Assembly: GCA_026874595.1 (NCBI GenBank)
Contig: CM049309.1
Span: forward strand, 47,414,079-47,478,078
Length of the DNA stretch: 64,000 bases
From: Sipunculus nudus
Lineage: Eukaryota > Annelida > Sipuncula > Golfingiida > Sipunculidae
Reading direction: 5' to 3'
The stretch's first letter is position 1. Each line of letters starts with the position of its first letter. Made by a program: the position numbers and the translations under genes. Positions 46,383 through 57,100 of this stretch are shown in pieces. A model generated the notes under the pieces. That model saw nothing but the letters and a program-made list of their open reading frames with translations, was not told where the DNA came from and did not search any database.

Positions 46383-47215
46383 TTGAACCACTATACCACC
46401 TATACCAACAGTATACCCACATCTAGCCTTTGTACCCTGGAAACCATCCCACCCCCAATATTAACCCATCCAGCCTGGGTATCCAAAGCTGTCCCACCAC
46501 CAACACCCATGTACACACATCCAGCCTTGGTACCCTGGACTCCTTCTACCATCACCGATGTACACACATCTAACCTTGATACCCTTGACCCAATTCCAGC
46601 AACCTCATGTACACATATCCAGCCTTTGTACCCTGGACCACATTCCACAAACATCCATGATCACACATCCAGCCTTTGTACCCTGGACTCCAGTCCATTA
46701 CCAGTCATGAAATCACACATCCAGCCTTAGTACCCTAGACCCAGTTCCATCAACACCGTGTGTACACAACCAGCCTTGGTACCACCACCAGTCATGTTTT
46801 CACACATCCAGACTTGGTATCCTGAACCCTATTCCACAAGCACCACCCATATGCATGCATCCAGCACTGGTACCCTGGACTCTATTCCCCCAACACTACA
46901 AATGTGCACACATCCATTCTTGGTACCCTGAACCCCATTCCACCAACACCCATGTACATTCATTCAGCCTTGGTACCCTGGACCTAAGTTCACCACCAGT
47001 CATGTATTCACACATGCAGACTTAGTACTCTGAACCCAGTTCCACCAACACCAATGTACACACACCCAGCCTTGATACCCTTGACCAAAATACACAAGCA
47101 CCACACATCAAGCATTGGTACCCTGGACTCCATTCACACATCCAGCCTTGTTACTGTGGAACCTATTCCACCATCACCACCCAGGTACACACATTCAGCA
47201 TGGATACGATGCATA
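46383..47215 (+). repeat. About 50-bp minisatellite, roughly 16 units
   Basis: The unit is built on CACACATCCAGCC then TTGGTACCCTGGAC then CCATTCCACCAACACC, with variable spacing. Because indels often keep frame, 46383-46730 reads as a proline/threonine-rich repeat (PALVPWTP-like). No start context, signal peptide or flanking exon supports a gene. Confidence 0.8.
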
Positions 47216-48439
47216 AATTACCATTTTGTTTATGATGTGCTCATGAGGTAATTTTTGAACATGCTGCAGATTTTAATCTACACAAATATGATATTGTACA
47301 TAATTACAGGTTTTGAATTTGCTCATTTTATCATTCTGATCACAAATTACTTATGTCTTCCTTATTCATCTTTGAATTCAAGGTTTCAGTAAAACTGCCT
47401 TGAAAAATTTAACAAAATCATCTTTGCACAGCCTACTTCTTGAAACAGCAAAATTTTCATCATGCATCACATTTGATAAATCAGTATCTTACCTACTCAG
47501 CAGCCTATACATGTATACTTGGATCCACAATGCACCCAAAGATGGGTCATGGTTATGCCGAACCAAATTAAATTTTGTACAGTAGTTTCTAATAAAAAGC
47601 TGCTAATGACCACTTGTTTTACTTTAAAAAATATAAAAACAACATGTCTATTTTAAAGCAATTTTTTAAATATAAAAACACTCCAAATATCAAAGACTGC
47701 TTCAGTTATTAACATTCCTGCTTGCTTGATTGCCCCCTCTTAAATGTACGTACTTACAGGGGCATCAATATTGAGGGAGGGGGGTCACTCACATGGAATA
47801 AGTGCAATGGAAAGTCTTATAGTCAGGGGCGCGGCATTGTGGGGTTGGGGGTTCCAAGGGGTCAAGAAACCCCCCCCCCCCCCCCTTTACAATGACAACC
47901 AGTGAATTATTGGCCCTTCAGAGGGCTGTATCCCACCAGCTTTTGAAAAGTAAGGACTTTTATTTTGGAGACCCCCCCCCCCCCATCTTTCCAAAATCCT
48001 GTACATACCCTTGTATATGAATTGTCTCATAAGTGACATTACTGTATTTGAATGGTGGTTTGTACTTTACATTGCATATTAATTCTTGTTGAAGGTAAAA
48101 AGTCTTTGTAATTTATATAAAGCATGAATATTTGTGTCTCGATGAGCGATATTATGAATATATATACTGTTCACAAACTAAACGTTTGACTCACCTTTGG
48201 ATTTCTGGCAAATTATATTTTGGGTTGCTACAGGAAACCTTCTCTGCGCCCAAGACTGAACATCATCTAAGGTGGACCTGGTAATTGCTCAAAATCATGT
48301 TCCGTTTTCTCGGAAGTTTTCATCTCTCCCGCGATCACTGGCATTCAGTTTATCATATGAATGGGGAGAATATCCGGTCATGTGATCAGTGGCAAAAAAT
48401 AACGGCGGTTAAAACAAGAAAAATGTAATTTTCCGCGCG
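47216..48439. other. AT-rich interior with C-runs
   Basis: Nothing coding is recognised. C-runs lie near 47870-47885 and 47973-47984. A repeat patch with TGTGGGGTTGGGGGTTCC is near 47838. Confidence 0.4.
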
Positions 48440-48587
48440 AGACATGTCTTAAAACATGTATTAGACATGTTTCACACATGTAACGACATAGCATGACGTT
48501 TCAATGGACCCAATTTTGAAACAAACGGTGAAACATGTTTTGAAACATGTTAAAAATTGAAACATGTTTGCATACAAAACATAATAA

Positions 48588-48773
48588 AATGTATGATTGA
48601 CACTCGTTAATCATGAGTTAATACTGGAGGGGGAGGGCGGCCGTTGATTGGCTATTCAGGTGTGCCCGGCAGGGGGCGTTTTATATGCAGATGCTTAGCA
48701 ACCGCGGGGCTTTTAAATTCATTCGGCGGCACAGCAGCGCAGGGGCCAGACACGTCTTTTAGCAACTGTAAAT
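48588..48773 (+). repeat. Split direct repeat A1
   Basis: Starts AATGTATGATTGACACTCG and ends TAGCAACTGTAAAT. Repeated as A2 with one visible difference (CATGAGTTAA versus CATGTGTTAA). It contains GGGGCTTTTAAATTC and probably the element promoter. Confidence 0.95.
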
Positions 48774-48835
48774 TTTAGCAACTGTGAATTTTAGTGACTT
48801 TTAATCCTGCTATTTCCCGGGAACTTGTTGGCAAT

Positions 48836-49231
48836 ATGGGTGAAGAAAACCCGGTGCTCGTCTGGGCCCGCAATCACAAGATAGACGAGAGCACTGTTCA
48901 ACTGCTTGAGCACGAGGGGTTCACCTCGCTAGAAGCCTTGGAACTTCTCGAACCTGAGGACTTGACCAAAACAAAAGTGCCGAAAGGAAAACGCAAATTG
49001 GTCCTTAAGGCAGTTGCAGAAATGAAACCCATAAATGCTGAGACACGAAGTGACAAGGCCGCAGAAACGTCCTCTCCAGAGGTTCATGGGGGGGGGGGGG
49101 GGGGGGGTGTGCAACACAGCGCGGAACAGCCGCTTGGCCTAAGAAGACCGAACGACACAGAAGGGGACCGAAATGCCGCCATTACCGGTAACCAGGGTAA
49201 CATGGTAACCGAGGGGGCGCTGAGGCATTAA
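48836..49231 (+). CDS. Gag-like ORF, N-terminal part with SAM-like domain
   Basis: Beginning at ATG 48836, residues about 5-60 form a compact helical domain resembling a SAM domain (NPVLVWARNHKIDE ... LLEHEGFTSLEAL ... KRKLVLKAVAEM). A run of 20 G (49088-49107) encodes polyglycine. The frame ends at TAA 49229. A different frame continues plausibly from about 49201 (EALTAEDDYVRRIKLLMG) to a TAA near 49395. The gag gene is therefore broken by at least one frameshift, with the G-run or the GGGGG at 49213 as likely slippage points. Confidence 0.6.
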   Translation: MGEENPVLVWARNHKIDESTVQLLEHEGFTSLEALELLEPEDLTKTKVPKGKRKLVLKAVAEMKPINAETRSDKAAETSSPEVHGGGGGGGVQHSAEQPLGLRRPNDTEGDRNAAITGNQGNMVTEGALRH

Positions 49232-49404
49232 CAGCCGAGGACGACTATGTTCGGCGAATCAAGCTTCTCATGGGACAGCACCAAGCCGGGTCAACAGGCG
49301 GAAACACACGCGTGGAACCACAACATCCGGTCCGCCAAGATGGCGGCCTCGGATATACAAGTATTGAGACGATTCTTCGCACACTCGGTGGCTAAGCGGG
49401 TCCC

Positions 49405-50064
49405 TTGACGAGCCACGCGTCCTGGAATAAACCGCAGATACACCTCGATGCGTTAACCAACACGGGTAGGTGTAAATTCTATGACGTTTTGGACTTTGTC
49501 GATGTTGGGGGCGGTCGTGATGATGCTGTTGTGGTCTCACAACAGGATGGCTCTGGGGAACGTACGTCAGTCACATTATCCGCTGGGCCAAAGAAGCCGG
49601 TCATTGAACATTTATCGGTCCCTCAATGGTCGTTGGGCAACCTCGCAATAATGAATAAACTCGTAAAGGAAAATCAGTTGTCGCTTGAGGGCGTGATGGA
49701 CTATTTTTCGCATACAGCCCGTGTCTACCAGTTGTTAAAAAATCATGAAAAAACATCAGTGTTTCTCTGGGACCGTGAGTATCGAAAATTGCAGGCTAGC
49801 CATAACTTCCGCTGGGGTACTGACGTAGGGCACCTGCAATCGGTCTGGCTACGACATAGACAGTTGTTGCCACAAGGAACTAACAACCGCACAGAATTGA
49901 GGAACTACGCAAGAGTGAAGGGACCTCTTACTGTCAACGGCAGAGAGATCTGTAAGCAGTTTAACTCAGTCAGTGGATGCAAATTTACAGATTGTAAGTT
50001 TGTTCATGTTTGTTCGCGTGCAGGATGTGGCCAGAATCATTCTGCCACACAACATAAAGAATAG
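49405..50064 (+). CDS. Gag-like ORF, C-terminal part with CCCH zinc finger
   Basis: The frame is open back to a TAA near 49395 and runs to TAG at 50062-50064. The first ATG of this segment may not be a true start; it is probably the continuation of the broken gag frame. The central region (HLSVPQWSLGNLAIMNKLV, then a YFSHTARVYQLL stretch) resembles DIRS-order gag proteins. The C terminus carries CKQFNSVSGCKFTDCKFVHVC, a CCCH-type finger suited to RNA binding. The stop is followed directly by CTAG and by the polymerase frame in the same phase. Confidence 0.7.
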   Translation: MTSHASWNKPQIHLDALTNTGRCKFYDVLDFVDVGGGRDDAVVVSQQDGSGERTSVTLSAGPKKPVIEHLSVPQWSLGNLAIMNKLVKENQLSLEGVMDYFSHTARVYQLLKNHEKTSVFLWDREYRKLQASHNFRWGTDVGHLQSVWLRHRQLLPQGTNNRTELRNYARVKGPLTVNGREICKQFNSVSGCKFTDCKFVHVCSRAGCGQNHSATQHKE

Positions 50065-51669
50065 CTAGTTAATAATGACATTAATGTGCAGCCTTTGCCA
50101 AGTTTAAATGAACAAACATGGGAAAGAGAACTTACATGTGCTAAAGATCCCGACCTAGATTTTCTTTTACATGGGGTAAGGCGTGGATTTGATATCGTAG
50201 ACCCCGACGCGAAACCTGAATCGGTGCACTCGAACAATCATAGATCAGCGTGTGTTAATCTGAAGGCTACTTATGATCAAGTCATAAATGAAATAAATTC
50301 CGGTCATTATGTTTTGTGTAGTGATCAACCAAAGATAATTAGCCCCCTGGCGGCAATCCCAAAGGACAATGGAGAAATTAGACTTATTCATGACTGTAGT
50401 CGTCCCGAAGGGATGGCAGTGAATGATTATGTTTCAAGTGATAATACGGTAAAATTTCAAACTGTTGATAATGCGGTAAAAATGATTTCATGTGGATCTT
50501 ATTTAGCAAAGGTTGATTTAAAATCAGCCTATCGGTCAGTGAAAATTTCTAAACATAGCCAGCAGTTTACTGGACTAGCATGGAAAGATTTTAATGGTGA
50601 ACAAATGTTTTTCTATGATACCCGGCTCCCGTTTGGATCCAGAGTAGCGCCCCAAATTTTTCACAGACTTACTCAAGCAGTGGTGCGGTTCATGGAACGC
50701 AGAGGTTTCGGTAAAATTATCGCATACTTAGATGACTTTTTAATCATCGCTGATTATAAACAAGAATGTGCAGAAGCTATGAGGATATTGATAGAGCTAC
50801 TGCGGGACCTTGGGTTTAGGATAAACTGGGACAAGGTAGTTGATCCCTGTCAGTGTTTAAACTTTCTTGGAATAACCTTGAATACTGTACATATGACTTT
50901 AAGCCTTCCTTGTGATAAACTGGCAGCTTTGCGAGCAGAAATAAAACATTGTAGCACATTATCGCGCATGTCAAAACGACAACTACAAAGCCTGGTGGGG
51001 AAATTAAATTTCGCGGCACAGGTTATCAGAGGCGGGCGAGCTTTTCTCCGTAGACTGATTAACGCAAGCAATAAATTGAAAAATAAGCATGACAGGCGGC
51101 GGCTGGATTGTCAGACAAGGCAGGACATTGATTGGTGGGATAAATGTAGTGAATATTTTAATGGTGTAGCAATGATGCTGGATCCTATCCCTGTTACTGG
51201 TGTTTATACTGATGCTTGTAAAAATGGTGCTGGGGGAATGTATGGAGCTGATTGGTTTTATTGTAATTGGGGAAATGATCTCCCCTCATGTAAAGCAATG
51301 CATATCAACAGTAAGGAAACCTTAGCTGTGATATTGGCAGCCCATAGGTGGGCCCCATATTGGTGTAACAAACGGATTATTATGTTGTCAGACAACCGAA
51401 CGACTGTCAGTAATATAAATAAAGGAGTCACAAAAAAAAAACAAATGTTAATGGAGGGATTAAGAGGTTTATTTTGGTTGTCTGTTATTTTCAATTTTCA
51501 ATTAACGGCTGCATATGTAGCGGGCAAGGATAATAAGGTAGCGGACTGTATTTCGCGAATCCATGATCCGTTGTACCGTAAACAATTGTACACGTTGTAT
51601 TCTTACATTGATTTGTCTGCCATTTCTAGTCATATGTCACACAGATCTGTAACTATGTTTTTCAGATGA
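50065..51669 (+). CDS. Reverse transcriptase / RNase H polyprotein
   Basis: Open from the codon after the gag TAG to TGA at 51667-51669. There is no ATG close to the 5' end in this frame, so expression by readthrough of the TAG is likely. Counting from 50086: RT motif VDLKSAYR near residue 143, LPFGSRVAPQIF near 182, catalytic YLDDF near 215, and FLGITLN near 263. RNase H follows with YTDACKNGAGG near 374, SKETLAV near 409 and LSDNRTTV near 434, supplying the acidic residues. The frame appears intact over about 530 codons, unlike the gag. The protein would copy element RNA into DNA. Confidence 0.9.
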   Translation, partial: LVNNDINVQPLPSLNEQTWERELTCAKDPDLDFLLHGVRRGFDIVDPDAKPESVHSNNHRSACVNLKATYDQVINEINSGHYVLCSDQPKIISPLAAIPKDNGEIRLIHDCSRPEGMAVNDYVSSDNTVKFQTVDNAVKMISCGSYLAKVDLKSAYRSVKISKHSQQFTGLAWKDFNGEQMFFYDTRLPFGSRVAPQIFHRLTQAVVRFMERRGFGKIIAYLDDFLIIADYKQECAEAMRILIELLRDLGFRINWDKVVDPCQCLNFLGITLNTVHMTLSLPCDKLAALRAEIKHCSTLSRMSKRQLQSLVGKLNFAAQVIRGGRAFLRRLINASNKLKNKHDRRRLDCQTRQDIDWWDKCSEYFNGVAMMLDPIPVTGVYTDACKNGAGGMYGADWFYCNWGNDLPSCKAMHINSKETLAVILAAHRWAPYWCNKRIIMLSDNRTTVSNINKGVTKKKQMLMEGLRGLFWLSVIFNFQLTAAYVAGKDNKVADCISRIHDPLYRKQLYTLYSYIDLSAISSHMSHRSVTMFFR

Positions 51670-52621
51670 ACCACAACAGAGATGTAATTTCCTTCAACAA
51701 TTAGATAGGCAGGTAGCTACTTACCAGGCTGCATCTCTGGCTGAGGCGACAAAGAAAACTTACTGTACACATCTAAGAACTTATTCAAAATTTTGTACCT
51801 TGGCTGGGATTCCATTAGTGCCCATTTCTCAGACAAACCTGTTGTGTTTTATTGCATTCTTAGCTGATAAATTAGCCTATACCTCTGTAAAGCAATATAT
51901 GAATGTTGTTAGGATGTTGCATGAATTAGCAGGGTATGCAAACCCCATCAAGGATAATGTTTGTGCTGCACTCATGTTAAAAGGTGTCCGCAGAACACTT
52001 GGTGATGTCACTGATAGAAAGCTGCCAATCACAGTCCCCATATTGCATGGTATTTTCAAAACCATTGATCTCTCGTCACCTAAAGATGTATGTTTTTGGG
52101 CGGCTTGCTTAACCGCCTTTTTTAGCTTTCTGAGAAAATCGCACATACTTCCAGTCTCCCAGGTTGCTGTAGATGCAAAGGAAATACTGTTAAGGGGTTC
52201 CTTCACATTTATGACAGAGGGGGTGTTTTTGAAAGTTCTCAAAACTAAGACAATTCAGTTTAAGGAGAGATCTCTGTGTATACCACTCCCACATATTTCA
52301 GGCTCCCCCTTGTGTCCTGCCCAGGCCCTGCTTTTTCATTTTCATGTGTCACCAGCAGGTCCCCAGATGCCAGCTTTCACTTTTCTAGGAAACAAATCTC
52401 TGCAGCTCTTGACATACAATATGTTCATACGCAGATTAAGAAGTGCCTTGAGTAGCTGTGGGGCCACCTTAGCTTTTCAATGTGACATTCCATCGGAATT
52501 GATTAAATTGCATGGGGATTGGCGTAGCCACGCCTACCAGTATTATCTAGCCCCTGACTTGTCAGAGAAGTTTAAATTGGCAGATGCCCTAGGTCAAATA
52601 GTACAAAATACTCCTACTTGA
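51651..52621 (+). CDS. Tyrosine recombinase, lacking its HxxR box
   Basis: Open from about 51651 in the +1 frame relative to the polymerase to TGA 52619-52621. The N-terminal SAM-like region includes AEATKKTYCTHLRTYSKFC. There is no early ATG; a TTTTTCAG acceptor-like site at the polymerase end suggests splicing or frameshifting. The first catalytic Arg box (FFSFLRKSHIL) and a Lys region (KTKTIQF) are present. So is the C-terminal GDWRSHAYQYYL with the nucleophilic Tyr. The HxxR segment expected just before GATLAF is absent: SSCGATLAF runs through without it, consistent with an in-frame deletion near 52455-52470. The recombinase is probably inactive. Confidence 0.8.
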
Positions 52622-52637
52622 AGGTTTGGGTATGTTT

Positions 52638-52846
52638 TGGAGGTTTAATTGGTTAATGATCAGCTCGTATTGTAAATCACATATAGCATATGGTAAATTA
52701 TTACTTGTACGCTAGGATTGGAAGCTGACGGCAATGCTGAGTAATATATGCTCATATATATATTTTATTTATGTATAATGTTGGACCTGTCTGTCCTATG
52801 CAATAAAGTCCTCTTTTTACCCAAACCTTGTCTTCCTCCTGTATTA
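52638..52846 (+). repeat. Split direct repeat B1
   Basis: Starts TGGAGGTTTAATTGG and ends TCCTCCTGTATTA. It carries a GCAATAAAG polyadenylation-type signal near 52799. Identical by eye to B2. Confidence 0.95.
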
Positions 52847-53032
52847 AATGTATGATTGACACTCGTTAATCATGTGTTAATACTGGAGGGGGAGGGCGGC
52901 CGTTGATTGGCTATTCAGGTGTGCCCGGCAGGGGGCGTTTTATATGCAGATGCTTAGCAACCGCGGGGCTTTTAAATTCATTCGGCGGCACAGCAGCGCA
53001 GGGGCCAGACACGTCTTTTAGCAACTGTAAAT
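52847..53032 (+). repeat. Split direct repeat A2
   Basis: A 186-bp second copy of A1, fused directly to B1, as expected for the internal junction of a PAT/Ngaro-type element. Confidence 0.95.
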
Positions 53033-53244
53033 CCCCTCCCACCCACCTCATTAGGAAATGCATTATTATTGTATTACTTTTAGTGTAGGTTTAGTCTTAG
53101 TAGTACCTGGGGTTTCCCTGGGTTTGTAGTCAGATGAGGACCCGAATATGTTATTATACTGATGCTGCCACTCAGATGCTTATTATATTATGTATTATGA
53201 TATTTGGTGTTTGACATGACTCCACAAATATTAACATTAGAGTC

Positions 53245-53453
53245 TGGAGGTTTAATTGGTTAATGATCAGCTCGTATTGTAAATCACATATAGCATATGG
53301 TAAATTATTACTTGTACGCTAGGATTGGAAGCTGACGGCAATGCTGAGTAATATATGCTCATATATATATTTTATTTATGTATAATGTTGGACCTGTCTG
53401 TCCTATGCAATAAAGTCCTCTTTTTACCCAAACCTTGTCTTCCTCCTGTATTA
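53245..53453 (+). repeat. Split direct repeat B2
   Basis: A 209-bp second copy of B1, with AATAAAG near 53408. It follows a 212-bp stretch (53033-53244) found nowhere else in the element. Confidence 0.95.
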
Positions 53454-53494
53454 ACATCATGTAAAACATCTGTGAAACGTCATTTTTTAGAGTG

Positions 53495-54120
53495 CATCAT
53501 CTTCAACAATTCCTTAACTACAGTGAAAGGATACATGTATTAAAGTGTAACGACCACGACTTCGATTTCCGTCAGGTATATATTGGAGAAAAGTAATACC
53601 AAACATAAAATATAAATGCATGAGCGCAAAAGAATTTGTGTACATACAGATTCTGCATTTTTCAATGGAATTTTTATCTGATTCCTTTTTTTATTACTTA
53701 TTTTAATATAAAAAGTAAAAAATTCTGTCAGTGCAAAACAAAATCAATGTAGGTAAAATGTAGGTATAGAAGGAAATGTATAGCACTGTGTTGCATTTCA
53801 CTGTAATGTTTATTGTAGTTATTTTGGTAACAGAAATTATTTTTTTCTGATAAATGTGCCTGAAGTAGGTCAGGTATTTTTACTGCATTCAACTTGTTAC
53901 TAAGGATAGATATTAAGGTAACTCATTATTTTCCAAGTAGGCGTATTCGTAATTTCTGTCAATGTATTTCTGTTTTGCCGATCCCGAAAAAGACAACAAG
54001 AACAATCTATGACATGAACAAATCGTCCTCGCGTTCAGTGTGTCGCAGGCCTTATCGTCTGTGTATATATCATAACTGTCGGGGGGGGGGCGAACGTTAG
54101 CTGCCTGTAGCAACTGACAC
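53495..54120. other. Intergenic spacer upstream of copy 3
   Basis: AT-rich, with no gene recognised. A short G-run lies at 54079-54088. Overlapping short frames on both strands near 53900-54110 have no recognisable motif. Confidence 0.45.
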
Positions 54121-54173
54121 CTGCTGTATATATATATGTCATATGATAGGTTAACAATGACTGGTCGTCAACA
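54121..54173 (+). promoter_or_regulatory. Core promoter / 5' UTR of protease copy 3
   Basis: GTATATATATATG near 54125-54137 lies about 40-50 nt before the ATG, like the proximal TATA of copies 1 and 2. The rest of the 245-bp promoter block is not recognisable. An ATG at 54157 opens a seven-codon frame (54157-54177) whose TGA overlaps the true ATG. It would matter only if transcription starts upstream of it. Confidence 0.45.
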
Positions 54174-57100
54174 ATGAAGATCCTCTTACTGCTGTCTGTG
54201 GTCCTGGCCAACGCCAACGGGTGGATGAGTAAGTTGGCTTCATTTAAATCATAAGAGATCCTCATTGCTCATAAAATAAGTGTCAATCATTCGATATTCA
54301 GGTGTTTATGATGTTTCATATGTGGAAACATCAGACTACACACAGGCACTTGTATCCCTATTTGTAGAGATATTGGCAAAGTAATGTTGAGAAACCTTTA
54401 TGAACAACCAAACAGCCTTTACACAGGGCTAAACCGGATGAACCGCTTGCCGGTACTTGTTTTTTTTTTTTTTTTTTTTTGTTTTTTTTTTAATTCATAA
54501 ATTTTATTGCTGAAAAATCATACAATACATATGTCACACATTATTGTACAAAATCACATCAAATACAATATATACATTATATAAACACAGCACATTGCCT
54601 GGATACTATTCCAACTATGTTAAAAATGCTTCCTTACTTTTCCCCATTTTTCTAAATGTGCAGTAATCTTATTTTTCTGTTTTGCTTTATATATTCAATT
54701 TTCTCTATATATTTCAATCTCCTAAAAAAATCTTGCATTAAATTGCTTTTATTTTGATTATTTTCCTTTCTACTTTGATATACACACATTTTAAATGTAT
54801 GGAGCACCTGATTTATTAGAAGGTTATTCTTAATTAGAAAACATTCCATACAATACTTTGTTCAAGGTTAATGGTGGCATTATCACTCCAATGTTTATAA
54901 AACAAGTACCTGCAAGCATATTCTCCTTGATTCACGTTAAGTAGAGGGTAGGGCATTGTTAATAAAGACTTGTTAACACTATTTAAGCAAATATCTCTAC
55001 AAATTTGGCTTCAAGCGCCAGTGGTCTGAAAATAATTCTATTCAGTATTGTATTCATTATATTCTCCTAGGTTCAAAATATCCTTGCAAATGATTTGAAG
55101 CTAAACTGTTCTTATTTACTGACTTATCTAAAGGAAAGCGGCAGTCGTTTTCAATATGTCTAAAAAATTGGTAATGATATTGGTGTAGTGGTTCATGAGA
55201 AAAAAGGTAAAAGAATGTCAAGAATTATTGTTAGAGCTGTCCTTTAGTGGAGAAAAAAATGGAATACTGAAGAAACTGATGCTGGCCGTGGCTGTTCTGA
55301 CTCTTGAAAAGAGATAGAGCAGTTAGGAACCCCGCGCATGCGTTTTCCAGGGTTTTCTGTCATATTTTAAACACAAGTGTATCGAGATCATATACCAAGA
55401 CAGATAATGTCAATTCGTCTATTTCAAAGGTACTCTTTTATCGCATGGAGGCAGCGATTGAAGATATATTTAACTGGAATTTGAATGGAACTGAATTGGA
55501 AAACACTAGTGACTATTTAAGGGACTCGAAATTTTAGTGCTCGGATTTATGTGATTTTGAGGCAAATTAAGACCAGGAGAATGTATAAGCTACAACGTTG
55601 ATGTCCATGTTTTTTTTTTCGCTTCGCCTGACGTTTTATGTTCATGAATCTTTCTTGAGTTGTCCTTGTTGCAGTCGTATTGTAGTCGTATTGTAGTCTT
55701 ATTGAGGTCTTATCAAGGTTATAGTGATTCATGAGCATTCGTAACACAGTTACACATCACGAATGACCACGAGTTATGAGGACTTTGACACGACTGGCCA
55801 AGAAACTGTTGCGGCTTCGCTACGACGGGTGACGACAAAGCCTAATTTTTAACATTTCAAAAATATCGCCACAAATTAGTGCTCAGGACTTATTATGTTG
55901 TCAGTTCGTGGTGATCCGGCGCTTAAAGCCCCGTCCCCACTTTCACGAATTTGACGCCGAATCTCCACGAACTTATATCATTAAAATTCGTAGGGACGTC
56001 GTGGGAGTGTCGTAGATGATGTCTTGAACATTCGGTAATGTTCGTAGCGAGGTCTTGAGCACTCAGAATTCGTGGCGCTATTTTTGAAATGTTCAAAAAT
56101 TAAGCTTTGTCGTCACAAGTCGTAGCTAAGTCGTAACAGTTTCTTGGTAAGTCGTATGAGAGTCTTCATAATTCTTGTAAATTCGTGATGTAAAACAATG
56201 TCACGAATGCTCACAAAGGACAATAACATCGACACACCTTCAACACGACTACAATACGACTACCACAAGAACCTCTCAAGAGAGAGTCACGTTCATAAAG
56301 CCCCTTCCTACTCCCACGAATTTGGTGACGAACCATCAAGAACTGACATAATAATGTAACGGAAAATTTTATTATTTTCTTATAGTGACTTTTAACTTTT
56401 GACAAACCAATGAGGAATAAGGTTTAGAAGTAAGAACACTGTGTAGATTTGTTAATTTGTTTTAAAAAAGATTTTTATTGTGGTTATTGGTTCCAACTAA
56501 ATTTGAACTAAATTAATTTGAAGAAGCTGAATCAAATTATGTTTCCTTTGTAATTTGTAACTTCTTTGTAAACAAACAAGGAAGTTTTTGCAGGGAGTAA
56601 ACCATGTATATTCGTAAATTTGTTTTAAAGAATTTTTTATCGTGGATATTGGCTGACAAAATAAATTTGAACCAAAACAGTTGAAAGAAGCTGAATATAT
56701 TATACAGTTTCGTCATACTTAAACATATGGTCAATATAATAAATTATGAATTTCCTATTTTACTATGGGAGAATAAACTGAGCCTAACACAAATTGATAT
56801 TAACAGAATCTTATATCACACTGAGAGCTGAATCAATAAGATATTTTATCCAATATTTTGAGAATACAGATATTTTACATCCGATTAAGACGATCGTCTA
56901 CTTGGACTTGAAGAAGTTAACGTCGTATTTGCCACCACATAAATAATTCGTAATTGTCTAATTATTCAAATCAAAAGAGACATATATTATCAGTGTTTTA
57001 AACTGGATAACTTTTGTCATATTAAAATATCTGGAGAAGTTGAGTAAATTGTTGTTATGGTGTTCTTTTACTAATATCGTCTTCTTTGTGACATTACAAT

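Larger units (their letters stand above)
48588..53454 (+). mobile_element. DIRS-order (Ngaro/PAT-like) tyrosine-recombinase retrotransposon
   Basis: A 4.87-kb element has split direct repeats: A1 48588-48773, coding region, B1 52638-52846, A2 52847-53032, a 212-bp unshared stretch, B2 53245-53453. A1/A2 (186 bp) differ at one site by eye; B1/B2 (209 bp) look identical, so the insertion is young. Coding order is gag-like, RT/RNase H, then tyrosine recombinase, without protease or DDE integrase, as in this order. It lies near the right end of the candidate giant element. Confidence 0.9.
41920..53494. mobile_element. Candidate giant CACTA-like terminal-inverted-repeat element
   Basis: The left end reads CACTCTAAAAACTGA; the right end, complemented, reads CACTCTAAAAAATGA (14 of 15 identical). 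Both ends are followed by dense ACATGT palindromes (41935-42640 and 48440-48587, continued at 53455-53480 beyond the DIRS-order insertion). CAC termini plus repeated subterminal motifs are typical of CACTA/EnSpm-type transposons. No transposase was recognised, flanking duplication is at most CA, and the interior is mostly AT-rich. It may instead be a chance pairing of two related ends. Confidence 0.5.

Noticed and set aside
50816-51071. Minus-strand open frames opposite the reverse transcriptase
   Set aside because: Antisense shadows of a well-supported RT/RNase H frame, with no motifs of their own.
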